NCBI GenBank assembly: GCA_028023455.1
Contig: JAQFVV010012398.1
Coordinates: 10,405,160-10,469,159, forward strand
Reading direction: 5' to 3'
Length of the DNA: 64,000 nucleotides
From: Epiperipatus broadwayi
Taxonomy: Eukaryota; Onychophora; Udeonychophora; Euonychophora; Peripatidae
A model generated the notes under the pieces. The model made no database searches. It saw only the letters and a program-made list of their open reading frames with translations, and was not told the origin of the DNA. Within the stretch, counting starts at the first letter, position 1. Every line of letters starts with the position of its first letter. A program made the translations under genes and the position numbers. This document shows positions 38,576 through 53,285 of the stretch, one piece after another.

Positions 38576-38886
38576 TATATTTATCATATAATATTGCGTA
38601 ATAGTATTGGCATATAATAAGGACTGCCATTCTTGTTGTAAATATAAATTCCGTTTAAAGACTAGAGGTAATCTATATAATCACAATCTAAAAGTTGAAC
38701 AAAATTATAATTATTATTAAACATTTTATTAACACATTTGGTTTTTTTTACTTTCTTTTTATTCAAATTATTTTAATATTAATGCTCACTGTCTGTATTG
38801 GCAACCCGAACATATATATATGAGTTGACTTATAAAGATTCTTAGTTATTTTATTATACTTCATTAGAGTTAAATCAGGGGTCTCA

Positions 38887-39117
38887 TTAATCATCATCAT
38901 CCGTTGAGCTAGTTCCTTGGCGCATAGTCATGTACCATCGATATATGTCATCCATTGATTTGATCTGAGCTCGTGAGTTGGGTTTGAATTCAGTTTGAAC
39001 CGCCTGAGTTTGAATCCGACTTTGAGTTTGGGTTTGTTGATGTGTTGGCTTCTTTTTGACCGGTACAATATAAATGATTACAATTTGGTTTACAGGTGTC
39101 GAACTTTCAGCATTCAT
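38887..39117 (-). CDS. Unidentified 76-residue open frame ending DDDD
   Basis: An ATG-initiated frame with unusually protein-like composition for this window: a hydrophobic start (VNQIVIIYIV), a basic Gln/Thr-rich middle (KKKPTHQQTQTQSRIQTQ), then SMDDIYRWYMTMRQGTSS and four Asp before the stop. An AATAAA lies about 120 bp downstream. It borders the CpG-rich block, so it may be a terminal exon, a retroelement ORF or a small gene. I recognise no domain; no function is proposed. Confidence 0.35.
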   Translation of the reverse strand: MNAESSTPVNQIVIIYIVPVKKKPTHQQTQTQSRIQTQAVQTEFKPNSRAQIKSMDDIYRWYMTMRQGTSSTDDDD

Positions 39118-39812
39118 AATATAATTAAATTAATAATTATTACTAGTCATTTATTAGATGAGAGATTACTATGTCATTTCTATCTCAGATATAAGTTTTA
39201 AAGAGCATTTAAAGATTATAATAAAAAAAAAAATATGATGAATCAAAATGTCTATTATTTTAATATTCCTTTATCCAAACAAAATTTCAAAAATGATTTA
39301 TAAATTTTTATAATAATTTTTTTATATACACCTTTACAATAAAATTAAGGGGGGGAGGGGCATTAATTAAATACAGATACACTAATTACAGTGAGCAATC
39401 TATCTTTCCACCTCACCTTAGCATCAATTCTTGAAATCCGAAAAATTCACAAATCCAAAAAAAATACATCTCTCTTTTAGATATATTTAAAAGTTCCACT
39501 CCAACACATATTCAGAATACCTGACACTTGTAAATCAAAGTGTAATAATTTATTAAGGATAAATACAATAAATGATGAAAACATGTGCAAGAGATTGTGG
39601 TTGTGTCCAATTGAAAAATGCTGGTTCAGCAGGAAATTCATCTTGGGTGGCGTTTGTCTTTTTCAGATATTCTTATTCATATGTTTGTGGTAGAATGAAA
39701 GTTTTTAAGTATATCAAATTAGTAAATAAATATGTTGCAAACAATGATTCATTCATAGAAAGTAAAACTTTGCAATTTCTGCAAATATGGAGAAATAAAA
39801 TCAATATAAGCT

Positions 39813-39814
39813 GC

Positions 39815-39872
<58 letters not shown>

Positions 39873-39873
39873 C
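39813..39873. repeat. (TC)n followed by (TA)n
   Basis: About 20 TC units (one TTTC interruption) run into about nine TA units. Confidence 0.95.
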
Positions 39874-39949
39874 ATTGTCAACCATTATCAATCTACTACT
39901 GGATGAAGGTCTCTCAAAGTTCAAACCATCTTCTCCAATCTCTAGCATC

Positions 39950-39964
39950 TCTTCTTCATATCAC

Positions 39965-39998
<34 letters not shown>

Positions 39999-40050
39999 GT
40001 ATATGAAGATAGCATCTCTTCTTCATATCACCCTTATATATATATAAACA
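39950..40050. repeat. Duplicated CTTCTTCATATCACCCTTA unit with (AT)n hairpin
   Basis: CTTCATATCACCCTTA is followed by (TA)n and then TAAGGGTATATGAAG, its near reverse complement, giving a hairpin (39954-40008). A second direct copy of CTCTTCTTCATATCACCCTTA with a shorter (TA)n follows at 40014-40046. Confidence 0.85.
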
Positions 40051-40518
40051 CAGATAGATAGCAGTTTTACAGAACTGAGATAGTAAAATTTTGTAAGACA
40101 AAGAAAAATTATTGATTGTTGCTTTGCTTGGGAGTGGATAGAGCATCACAAATGACAGGGCTGACTTGCAATCAATGGATTTGACTTCCAGTCTACCACT
40201 TTGTTACTGTACTAAACCAACAAAGTCATAAGACAAGGGAAAACATCAAAAGTTCAAATTGAAGACTATTATCACAATAAATTTCAATTCAAATAAATGC
40301 ATAAAAAATTAACTGGATAATTTTTATTTTTATTGTTTTTAAAATTTTTGCTTTAACAATTATTATTTTTTAATATATCTTTTGCTTAAAAAATGAATAA
40401 AACAGGACAAAGTAACGTATATCACTACAATCTACAATAATATATTTCTTAAAATCTATATATACAATTAAAAAATGCTACATTTTATGCACTGAAGGGC
40501 ATTGAGTTTTAATTGTAG

Positions 40519-40559
40519 TGCACCCACCTATCATGAAATCACATGGTTAGAAATCTCAA
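40519..40559 (+). CDS. Candidate 41-nt exon, APTYHEITWLEIS
   Basis: Acceptor GTTTTAATTGTAG (ending 40518) and donor CTCAA|GTAAGC (40560) bracket 41 bases. Entering in phase 2 and leaving in phase 1, it encodes A-P-T-Y-H-E-I-T-W-L-E-I-S. Phases match both neighbours: NDRTSS from 33070 upstream and K-FPIDDPW from 53286 downstream. Other exons may lie between. The protein is unrecognised. Confidence 0.35.
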
Positions 40560-42924
<2,365 letters not shown>

Positions 42925-43179
42925 AAAAAGATAACCCAAGTAGAAGAAGTGTAACATGCATTAAGAGAGGATTAAATGAATACATACAATAAATCCATAA
43001 TATGAAGTGCATTATTAAAGATAACTATAGCTTAAGGTTTATGAGATCTCAGGTTACATCTGTAATTACCTCACTTTGCAAGGCAGTCCGTAAGCGTTTC
43101 CCAAAATTTAAATGGTGTTCTTGAGCAAACTTTTGGTGTCTCCTCTAGGATCACAGATTTTACAAGCAGCATAATTCAG

Positions 43180-43392
43180 GATGTTTCAAAACAAAGCTTC
43201 CATGAGCAGCATTACTTCTGATAGTTTAGTCGACATTTTAAGCACAATAACAGGACTTCGGATGGAGAATGATGGTGGCAAGAAAGCCATTCCCAAGGAA
43301 AGATGGCCCAGTGCCTTTTACCTCATCATTCTAAAGTTGACCACCATGGGAATTTCTGGATATAGTTTGCTTCTCATAGAGAATCCAATAAG
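43180..43392 (+). CDS. Candidate 213-nt exon or repeat ORF
   Basis: AATTCAG acceptor (ending 43179), an open frame from ATG at 43181 (MFQNKASMSSITSDSLVDIL through GLRMENDGGKKAIPKERWPS and on to IENPI), and AATAAG|GTGATT donor at 43393. Phase 2 in and out. G+C is well above the surroundings. A stop lies only three codons before the ATG in the same frame. The opposite strand is also fairly open, and the DNA has the feel of an interspersed repeat, so this is uncertain. No domain is recognised. Confidence 0.25.
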
Positions 43393-44519
43393 GTGATTTC
43401 TTTGACCAACTTCTTCTACTTTTCTTTCTTTAAACTTGTTATTCCAAATTTTAAAACATTTCTAACTTATAACTCAGATTTTAGATAACTAAAATCTATA
43501 TTAATATGTCTAAAACTTGTCTCTTAGATAACTACAACTTACCTATTCTTATCATAAAATCAGCCTTATTTATACTCCCGCGTTAAACAATTACTTTTGC
43601 CCTGTGGTAATGAAATCCATTTCTTAAAATTTATTAATTAGATCAGATACCGAAGAATGCACTTTTAATTAAAATTTATTATATGCATATTTCCAGATAT
43701 TCTGATCCAATTTATTTAATTAAAATTTGCTCCCTAAACTGTTATCTTATAATTAATCAAAAAAAAATTCCACTAGTTAAAGGTGCATAAAGAGTTTAAA
43801 ATTAGCCACCATTGTTCTCTTTACCCACCCTCATTGATTTTTTTTTTTTTTAAAGAAAATGGTTTAAATTCTAAAATCTAAAATATAAAACCTACTTAAA
43901 ACTTATTTTCAAAATCTTAATGTTTAAGTCTGTTTACAAGACCGTAACAAATCTTTTATTAAATGAAAATCTAAATCAAAACGAAAATAATATTCTTTAA
44001 GTAAACAGATCTAAACAACAACTTCATAACTAAAATATTTTATTTAAAGTTTTAAAATATATTATTTTACTTAAAGTTTTAAATCAATTATCGCAGTATG
44101 TGGATAAATGAGAATATGTGATCTACTTTTGTCGTACAACTATATGCGCAAATATACGCAACGGTTTGAAAATAAAACCGTTAAAAAAATTTAATTGTTA
44201 TAAAACCCATGGGTCTCCCATAGAAATATAAATTTAGGCAGGATTTTGATAAATATACGCAGTACGCACAAACTACGATAAAATTAGGGTTTGAAATAGA
44301 GTATGAGGATAGGTAAGAGGAAGGCAAAGTGAAACTAAGATTTGCAGGGTATATCTTACTGTTTCAATATATGTCAAAATATGGTTTAAATTTTCTACAT
44401 AACTAGAAAGCTTAAGGCTGTTTTAATAAATTTGTAATATAACTGATTTTTAATTTTTATTTGAGAATCTCATTATTAAAAAATGAAACACTAAGCATAT
44501 AATAGACAATTGATTATCT
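43393..44519. other. No gene recognised
   Basis: AT-rich. 44090-44290 is locally CpG-rich with GCGCAAATATACGCAACGG and a hairpin AACGGTTT...AAACCGTT (44160-44182). Confidence 0.4.
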
Positions 44520-46570
44520 AAAGCAAGATTGTCCAATCTTTGACAATATAAGGCCACATAAAAAAATATTTATCCAAAACCCTACATACACAATAAATTA
44601 TATGTACATTAAATTATTTGGAGAGTCCTATCATTAAGTTAAAATTTCATGATAAATAAAGTCAAAATATTTATAAAAGTTTTTATTTAGACAGCAGCCA
44701 AGATGCAATAATTATTTCATTTTAATGAGAACTCTGCAATAGTTCATCTTCATTTAATAGAGTACTTATATCAATGTCAATGCTTGTAGTTGCCAACTGC
44801 AGTAAATTTGAGAGATAGATCTATCTGTTAATGAACATCTCTACTTTGATGTAATCACTTTCAATATTGAAAAAGTGCTTTTGCAAAAAGATGTGCCTCC
44901 AAATATTGAACACATGTCAACTACAAAGTTTCTCAATTTTAGGAATCTCTTCCTTGGTAATAATTTTTAGACACCTCCTTTTTCCCTTTTGCAAGTACAA
45001 AAAGGATATGATTGTATATCACACAATTCAACTGAAGATCACATCTTGTGTTTTCAATGTTGACAATCATGGGTTGAAGTAAAAGATGAAATATCTTTTT
45101 TTAATTTATTTAGAATTACTAAACGGATTCTAAAAATCCATAGTGATTCCTTTAGTATATTTTATATAAGTTGTAAATGATGATCTACAAAAATTCTTTA
45201 TTTCTTCAAAATGTTCTTTACAAAGTGGAAAAAAAAAATGTAAAAATGTTATTTGTCAATGGTGATTTAAAAAGCTTGAATTTAATTTTAAATCAATTCA
45301 AATGATAATATAAGTAGCATTATTCTATTATTTGCCATGCAGTTATAAGTTTGACTCATTCCAATAGTTAGTTTTAATCTGTTATAAATACATGAACTGA
45401 TAAAAATATGGGATCTTGCATTTGATTTTCAAATTCTGTTATGATAGACTTTACATTATTTTAAAAAAATGTGGATACTTTTTATCGAATGGCAAAAAAA
45501 GCTTTCAAACATCTTCCAGCACCACCAGCAAATATCAGAATGGAGAAACAATCACCATATAAAATATTGATTACACTCAATAAATAATAAAATTTTCAGT
45601 AACTTGAATATCTATTATCATCTTATATAATATTAATTATTTTTGGGGCTACATTCATGGTATTGACTTTATGCAGAGATTTCCCACAGAATGCTTCTTG
45701 TTGAATTGTAATAAATTGTAGGGCAGTTAATACTATGTGGCCTTAATGATCCACAAAAGCAGATTTCACTCTCATAGCTGTAGATCCATCTGATATAATG
45801 AAGGAACATTGATCACATCTTTCATAGTTCACAACACAATTTTGAGCTGTTTTGAAAATATCAATGTCTTTAGTAGTCCCATATAAGACAACATTTTTTC
45901 ATGAATAATAAAGTGTTCCTAAATGGTTCAAATAAAAATTAAAAGTTTTACTTACATCAGTGCTTTAATCAAAATACAATGACTCAAATTTTGCTACTAA
46001 ATATATTGATCCATATGTTCTATATGTCTTGTGACAGTCTGGTGAAATACTGCAAATGTTTCAACTTACCAACTTATTTCATATTATTAAATTGTTTTGC
46101 CATTTCAAGGCACATTTCTTCATTATCATATCATTGCTAAAAGACTTTCTCGCTTTTACTAATTTCAATGCTACTTCATATAAAGTAGTGTTCAGACCTA
46201 AAATAACCAAAGTAGTTTTCATACCACACCCTGAAAAGACTGACATCTCAGTGACATAATGCTATGGAAGCTTTCGCAAGTAATGGCAAAATATTGTCAA
46301 TGGTAGGCTAAATATGTAAAACATCTGTCATTACTAAACCTATCCTCTGCTGCTGAAAATTAGCTTTGAACAGCTGATGTATGCATACTCCTACTTTGCT
46401 ACCATTGAGTATCATTTGCAAAATTGTCCCCAGATGAATAAATTCTGGGTGATTAATAAAAAAGAGGAAAGCGAAGATATCACTATTAAAGAATATCAGG
46501 CCAACATCGCAAACATTATACAAGATCAAATGTCAGAAAACAACAAAAAAAAAAAAACCAAGGTACTTAG
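44520..46570 (-). mobile_element. Degenerate hAT transposase (GTF2IRD2/EPM2AIP1-like)
   Basis: Minus-strand translation, crossing frames, follows a hAT transposase of the type domesticated as GTF2IRD2 and EPM2AIP1. In order: VALELVKAEKSFSNDMIMKK (near 46170), a STDVS relic (about 45965), YGTTKDIDIF (about 45880), ISDGSTAMRVKSAFVDHXG (about 45790), QQEAFCGKSLHKVNTMNV (about 45690), and the C-terminal dimerisation block MCSIFGGTSFCKSTFSILKV (about 44900) with a CSLTD relic. The left edge CAAGATTGTCCAATCTTTG...GGCCACAT resembles hAT terminal inverted repeats. No right-hand TIR was found. Stops and frameshifts throughout show it is inactive. Plus-strand frames at 44867-45082 and 46056-46259 are shadows of it. 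Confidence 0.8.
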
Positions 46571-47654
46571 AACTTAATCCAATCAATAAAATATTTATTT
46601 TTTTCTTTTCTATTAATTACTACAAATATCTTTTATAACACGGAAAAACTATAAAGATTTTATTAAGGACTTAATCTTGACATCTTGCTAAAATATCTAG
46701 TAAATTTTCTATCATCTAAAATATTTTGTTATTTAATATTTTATGAATTCATATAATAGTCATTTTATTTATCATTAATAAGAATTTTTTTTAGTATTAT
46801 TGTTATGACTAAAATTTTATTCTTATATAATCGAATGTGTTGTGGAAGGAAACAAAATGAGTTTTGACAATGTATATTTTTTATTATCTTATGTTATTAA
46901 ATTTAATTTAAAACAAAAGAAAAAATCTCAACAGCTTCTTTCTATAACTGCCTTAAAATAAGTAGGAAATTAATTACAAATGTCAAATCATTTTTTTTTC
47001 CCTTTTTGTCTATTAAAGCAGCATGTTAATAAATCTTATGTTAACACTAGCGTCCTCATATAAGCTGTTTTAGATAGGAGTAATTTTATTCAAACACAGT
47101 TTTAATATATTCTAGCCAAAACAGGGATTTAAAGGGAGATCAGAAAATATAATTATGGTTTTCAGTATTCCAATTGTTTGTTAGCGACCATAATTTGATT
47201 ATCTTCAAACTATATTACAGAGAATGTTAAATAATCCCAAGTAATTGGAAATCCAGTAAAAATTTTAAAAAAGTTACCATGAATGAAACATTACAATATA
47301 TTTTTATTTTAAAAACAAAAATATGACCAACAAAATAATTTCCTTCTTTCATTACACTCTTTTAATTAAAATATTGTGTTATGATAAGTAGTATTGAAAT
47401 GATGAATACTGTTTTTTTTTTTTTAGTTTTTAATTTTCATATTTAAATTCACTATTTTTAATTTTGATCTTCCTGCCCTATCATTTGTTTGTGTGTGTGT
47501 CAATAACTCACAGATCCAAATGATCATGCCAATAAAAAATCAATTATGCAACATTTACCAATAGATATGTTCTTTTCAAAATTGCAATGTTCTAATATAT
47601 ATAATAATAAAAGACATATGGCTTTATTATTTGGGAATTCATAAGAAGTTTGAG
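46571..47654. other. No gene recognised
   Basis: AT-rich DNA with T-runs and a short (TG)n at about 47490. Confidence 0.5.
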
Positions 47655-47730
47655 AGCCAGCACTAGAATCGTTCCTGGGACCTCTCCATCCCAAATCGAA
47701 AGCTCTACCTATTATGCTAAAACGCGTAGC
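47655..47730 (-). mobile_element. tRNA-Pro-like SINE or pseudogene
   Basis: On the minus strand TTTAGCATAATAGGTAGAGC is followed by TTTGGGA and GAGAGGTCCCAGG, the anticodon loop (TGG) and variable/T region of tRNA-Pro, then ACGATTC as a decayed B box. Arms pair only partly. Confidence 0.5.
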
Positions 47731-48835
47731 GCATTATAACAAAACATGCACAATATGAAACAAAAATTAGATTGAAATATTACTTTTACCATACTTATAT
47801 ATAATACTTTAATGACAATAACAGTTTTATTAGGTATTAAAAAAATTCAATTACCAATTAAAATCAATAAGTTCTTGATTTTTATATATATAAAAAAAAA
47901 AAAGACTTTTTTTTAAAAAAAAAAGTCGTGAGTGCTCATATACCCTATATAACAAAAGTCATGAAAATTTGTAAAACATTATAAATATGAAAATGTTATA
48001 GAAAAAGAATATAATTATTAAAATAAAATAATGTTTCCATTAAATATGTGAACCGAAAATAAAATACAACGAAAGGAAAACAAGGAACAATTTGTTTAAA
48101 AAAAAAAAGATAGCTTAATGACAAATAAAGACGACTCAAAACGACCACGTATGCGGACATATTTATGTTTCAAGGATTGATTTGTAAAGTCATTGCAAAA
48201 CTCATAAATTTTATGTACCTTACTCTTTCTCCTTTTTTTTTTTTCTGGATTTAGAATAGTTATACTTTTTTACGACTGATTACTAAAGTATGGGCGCATA
48301 TATATATTTGATACAAAAGTCTGAACGTATATTAAAATTTAAAAAAAAAAAAAAAACGTATATATATATTCATTTATTAAATCCCTGTAAAATATGGTTC
48401 TTAAAATATAAAATATGAAATTGAAAAGGCGATTTTACAAAAATTTAATTTTATAAATTGTTTCAAATTGTTTAATTACTAAAGCAAAATTTTAACAAAG
48501 AACGTAGCTACAAAATAATACTCTGAAATGATTAAACGACCTCTTTCTTTTCCCATTTCTTGAAGGATGTTGTTTCATTATGTACATTTATAATTAAGAT
48601 TTAAAACACTGGCTAATTTTTGGAAAAAATAAAAACTTGATGAGTAGAAATATACTATAGAAAAATAGTTTTTTTAAAAAAAAAATATTACGCCACTGCC
48701 ACTATTAAAGCAATATTCCACAATAATTCTTTTTACAAGAGAGAGGAAGAGAACTGAAAAAAAAAAAAACCAGTTATCATCCCGATCTTTCAAAAAAAAA
48801 AATCGAAAATGATTTTTTTTTTTTCTATATGTCAT
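47731..48835. other. No gene recognised
   Basis: AT-rich with long A and T homopolymers (47888-47923, 48340-48356, 48760-48825). Confidence 0.5.
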
Positions 48836-48923
48836 AGCATCGGCCGGGACGCGAACCCACACCCGTCTGCAACCAACTACTTGCTTGCAAGGCGGGTGCG
48901 ATGACCTCTCGGCTAACAACGCT
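48836..48923 (-). mobile_element. tRNA-derived SINE with intact acceptor stem
   Basis: On the minus strand the sequence folds as a tRNA with a long variable arm. The acceptor arms AGCGTTG and CGATGCT pair over all 7 bp (two G-T). The A box is TTAGCCGAGAGG (48905-48916), the anticodon loop CTTGCAA, and the B box GGTTCGCGTCC (48847-48857). The anticodon stem has two mismatches of the CpG-decay kind. The 3' end runs into ATGACATATAG and an A-tract, not CCA or a T-terminator, so it is a retroposed copy. Confidence 0.65.
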
Positions 48924-49719
48924 TGACAAATGGAAAATGATTTTTGCATTTGGAACATATAAACCTACAAGTTTCGACATACCTTTGAAAAACCCATTGA
49001 TTTGATTAAAAAAAAAAAAAAATCAATCATCCCGCCTTAATACAGAAAACAAAACAATGCAAGACATGAAATTCAACTTTACTTAATTGTATTCAACAGG
49101 GTCTATGAAAAATGGTGACTGTAAAAATACAGCATAGAAATATGTTTCAAGTTTTTAAATTGATAAAAGCCTCTTATACAAGCACAATTCATTAAAAACT
49201 AAGTAATTTCATGATATTTTATATATGTATAATAAATGAAAATGCAGTTTTAATCTGTAAGAACGTAGTTATATATAAACCTAATGTTCAATTATTTTAT
49301 ATATATATATATATATATACAGATTTCACAACTAGGGTGACCAAACTAATTCAATCAAAAATTGTCACATGACAATCAATCATTTTTACGACACTATCAG
49401 GAATCCTGATAATGTAAACTATGACAGGATTCTGCCTGAGGATCCCAGTGTTCTCTACATGTGCGTGGTATAACCAACAACACATGAGACCAATGACTTT
49501 ATATCATAACAATGCACTTAATAAGGAAAACTGAATATTAAATTTTAAAAAAAAATTCAATTGTTAAAATACATATTATTTTTTATTATATTTCAAGCTG
49601 TTGCTTATAGATTATAATAGGCTTTTATTGCTCCTAATGTAGTCACTAAATTCAACACAACTCATTTTCATATGATAGTTCCATAAAGTTATACAATATA
49701 GAGTTTACAAATCCATTCT
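48924..49719. other. No gene recognised
   Basis: AT-rich; (AT)n at 49297-49319. Confidence 0.5.
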
Positions 49720-50250
49720 ATTTTTTTCCTTTGTCCATTAACTACTTATTAAGAAAAAAAATATTTCCACATCTGTGTTATGAGAAAGAAGGTGATGCAA
49801 AATAATATTAGCATATTGTTTCAATTTCCGATGCTTGTTCAGTAAATTTCACAGATGTAAAGAATTTCGATCAACGTTCGCAGAATGAATTTTCAAGCCA
49901 AATAGTTTCATTGTTTTCGAATTTGCATGAGACAAAATTTTTTACTACTTTGAACTGATCTATTAATAAATTATCATCGATAGGTATACTAATCTTATTT
50001 AAACCAATACCGGTGTAGAGTATATCATTCATGTTGGTATTTCTTTTAAATTATTTATCCAGCTAAAAGATGTAAATTTGTGGAAATTCGAAGTAGTTTT
50101 TCCCAAATATGCTAAAAAAGTTTTATATGGTTTTTGGGCATCTTCTTTGAAGAAGTTTTTTTCTGTCTCTGACGGATCAATTTTTAAAAACATTTGTTCA
50201 AATGAGTGTGGAATAAATTTATTTTCAATTCGAGTTTTCATCATTTGAAT
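49720..50250 (-). mobile_element. hAT-like transposase, C-terminal relic
   Basis: The minus frame from 50244 (SFEQMFLKIDPSETEKNFFK, then TSFSWINNL) continues after a frameshift with KNFVSCKFENNETIWLENSF and CERLIEILYICEIY. A further frame reads SHNTDVEIFFFLISSXWTK (about 49770). That last piece matches the hAT C-terminal motif (SNA.VERIFSLM...W) and gives the class. It is a second family, distinct from the element at 44.5 kb, and is inactivated. Confidence 0.55.
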
Positions 50251-52229
50251 TGTTTCATGTATTATTTTTATTACTTCTATTATGATTATATTATTCTTGT
50301 CAATTTTAAAAAATTGTTTATTAAAAATAGAAAATTATGGACCAATAAAAGATAGCACTCATTTATCGAATTTTGAAAAAAATCATTGTAAAATTATCAA
50401 TGACTTCTCTTCAGATAAAAAATAAGATTTCAGTCAATTCTACAATTCAATGATTTTTTGAATCGATTTACACAAACATAACTACCTAGTTTTAGAGTGT
50501 AAAACTAGAGTTGAACATTCTATATTGTCCAGGATCCCTCGGAGCTTACCATATTGGGCTTAAATACTTTTAAAATACTTTTTGGGAATGTTTGACCACA
50601 TTTTGGCACTACTTGTATTTATTTATTTTGATAGGCTATTGTTTATCCTTGATACATCAATATTTTATTATTATAGGAACTAGCTTAATTTATTCTTACT
50701 AAGCTTACTTTATATAGTTTTACTTACTATATGTTTAATATTTTTCTAATGTACTTTTAACATCTTCACTTTAGTAAGTTTTAACATTTTTGTACTTTAA
50801 TAAACTTATTATCACACTTGATACATATCTTTCTTGGTAATTATTATTTACATTATGCAATTATTCAATTATCTTTAAACTACAGGAACAGGCAGACACT
50901 TCAAGCAGAGGGGGAAATATCATTGATAGCCTAACTACCAATGATAGCCATGTCCAGACCAAAGATATATGAAGCATAACTACAATCACATTTCCTGCCT
51001 GTAGCCCACCTAGACTGCTGAAACAAAACCCTGCCAAACAAAATATTTTTACTTGTTTTGAAAATCAAACTCAAGCACTAGCCAACCATATGTTATATAA
51101 CCAGCATGCTCAGATGACAGGCAGGCCAATCCAGTGCTTGAAATATCTCAAACCAGCTTCTACTCTTAAACAAGGGGGTCCAGCACATTTGACTTAACAC
51201 TTATAACATTTATATCTTTAAATAAATGGTGATACAGTGACAAAAGAGAGAGAGAGAACAGACTAAATAATACTTAAGAAAACATTAGTATATATTCATG
51301 CACACATATTTAATATAACAACAATATATTTTAAATAGAAAAATATAAATGATTAGTCAGGCTAAATTTTATAATAGTCCTTCATTAAGCTCATTTCATT
51401 TAAATGCAGTGCCTAGACAGTGATCAGAAATATATTTACCCAGGTTTTCAGTATCATCAATTTCCAAGTGTTTGGCCTTTGTTGTTCCATCAATGTTTTC
51501 AGGGCTTGTCATGCAATCTTCAATTTGACAATGGGAGAGGGGGAGTTAGAAGCAGCATCTATTTCACCATTTAGGCATTGGTTCCAGGCCGAACAGCTGA
51601 TTTTGAAAAGGACTTTGGGGCATGAAGCCCAGCCAAACATTCCTACAGATTTCTAGCAATGCATATTGCTAATTCTGCAGCTTCTGCAATGATATTGATC
51701 ACAGCAATAATGACTCGTTCTATACTATATTTAGATTTCTGAATCTCTGGGTAACTGGATGAATCAAACAATAGATAATGTAATGAAACAAAAAAGAACA
51801 AGCAGGATTTAATAGTTGCAACACAATGGATCATATCCAATTATTGAAAAGACTTATAGAAAGAACTAATAAAATATGAGTTAAAATTTATGCTTTGGAT
51901 TTACAAACTGAAAAAAGGAATTGGATTCTATAAGCATTTCCATAATGATTAAATTCTCTCAGCCCCATATAGCTATTTGAGTTAAATAGCTGGGTTTGAA
52001 GACATGCAGGTGTCGGAAAAGTTAAGATTTTCCACTCAATAGATAACTTTTAGTTAAATGCTGGCTTGGGTTGGTGTTTTTAGATCTAGTGGCTGAACCT
52101 ATCCTAGCACCTCTTTGAGGAGTGCCAGAGCACGAAATAATAGGGTGATTTCATATCCCTAATACTTTTTATAGCACTTCTACAAGAATTGTTGTGTGGA
52201 TTAAAATGGAAAGCTAAAATAAAATACAC
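50251..52229. other. No gene recognised; two G+C-richer stretches
   Basis: 50880-51180 and 51400-51660 are compositionally richer and may be old transposon or exon fragments. The plus frame at 51420-51656 (ending LGHEAQPNIPTDF) and the overlapping minus frames have no recognisable domain and no clear splice sites. Confidence 0.4.
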
Positions 52230-52890
52230 AGATTAAATCATTTATATTTTTCAGATGATATGTATATTTTTGCAAATAATGCTTCAAAACTTCAGAGAAT
52301 GTTTGCAAAAGTTTGCAATTAAAAATAATAAAATAGGATTAAAAAATAAATAATAAAGGATATAAAACAATTGTCAAATGATTTTCTCACTAGAAGAAAA
52401 CAAAGATTGATAATCATGAATTAGCAGAAAGTAACAATCACAAATATATTGGTCATGTTATTAATAAAGATGGAAAAATAATGGATGAAAATCATTAAAT
52501 TTGTATGAAGTGTTTTTGATAAAAATAATTTAATATTAAAAGGAAATATGCCTGTGTTTGAAAAGAAAAATCTTTACCAGATGTCTTACGAATGTGAGAC
52601 ATGGACACATACAAAAGAGCAATAAAGAAATTCCAGACTAGTCAACAGATTTATGAAGATATGTTTATTGAGAATAAGAAGAAGAAATCAAAAATAAAAT
52701 GAGAGACAAACTAGTGCCAGTAATATCAATGAAAAAAGCTGAGATAGACGTCATGAGAGATGGATGGATTAATAAGAAGATTTCTGGTATGGTGAAGAGA
52801 TGCTATGGATCAGAAAAACTGGATTAAACTTGAAGTGATCTTCATCCTGAATTGGCCAGTTAATGGGGGAAAACGATAAACTGTTCTGGA
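52230..52890 (+). mobile_element. Degenerate LINE reverse transcriptase, core to C-terminus
   Basis: Relics in order: LNHLYFSDDMYIFANNASKL (about 52232, catalytic FADD motif), YIGHVINKDGKIMDE (about 52450, compare YLGHVI..DG), YECETWTHTKEQ (about 52590, compare YGCETWTLTKA), then basic tail pieces. The order fits one decayed L2/CR1/RTE-like copy; frameshifts separate the segments. Confidence 0.75.
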
Positions 52891-53285
52891 AGAAATATTT
52901 TATTTTGAATTAAATCATTTATATTTAATTTCATTTTATATGCTTTTTGTCAAAGATTGTATGAATGAACGGCCATTTCTTCAAACCTGTTAAACTCCTG
53001 AAATCCTCTTTTCAGAATTTTTTATTAATCATAAATTTTAAATTGAATTTGCCTGAAATCGGTAAATCTTACACTTAAGGGTATTACATCACTCTTTTCG
53101 CCATCTTGCTGCCTTTAAAAAGATGACATATTTCCCCTCTACAACGAAATTTGGATTTTTTTTTTAATGAAATTTTTTCCTAAAATGCTATTTTAAATTA
53201 TTTTTCTTTCTTATTTTTTAGATTTAGTAATAGTAAAAAAAATTTCTGCTGGAATAAATTTTCTCACCACTTGATTTGGATACAG

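Larger units (their letters stand above)
36300..38600. promoter_or_regulatory. CpG-rich block with nested inverted repeats
   Basis: CpG is frequent (about 60 in 2.3 kb by eye), in clear contrast to both flanks. G+C is also locally higher, notably at 37090-37340 and 38040-38340. No long ATG-initiated frame spans it. A 76-codon frame without an early ATG (37124-37360, plus) and a minus frame ending near 37140 exist but match nothing I can name. It may be an unmethylated regulatory island, or a transposon that has kept its CpGs. Confidence 0.4.

Noticed and set aside
39572-40006. 144-codon + strand open frame
   Set aside because: About half runs through TC and TA microsatellites; the unique part has no recognisable domain or splice support.
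40130-40215. tRNA-like sequence GGATAGAGC...GATTTGACTTCC
   Set aside because: Only loosely similar to A and B boxes; arms do not pair well enough to call.
44867-46577. Several + strand open frames
   Set aside because: They lie antisense to the hAT transposase relic, whose minus-strand motifs are recognisable.
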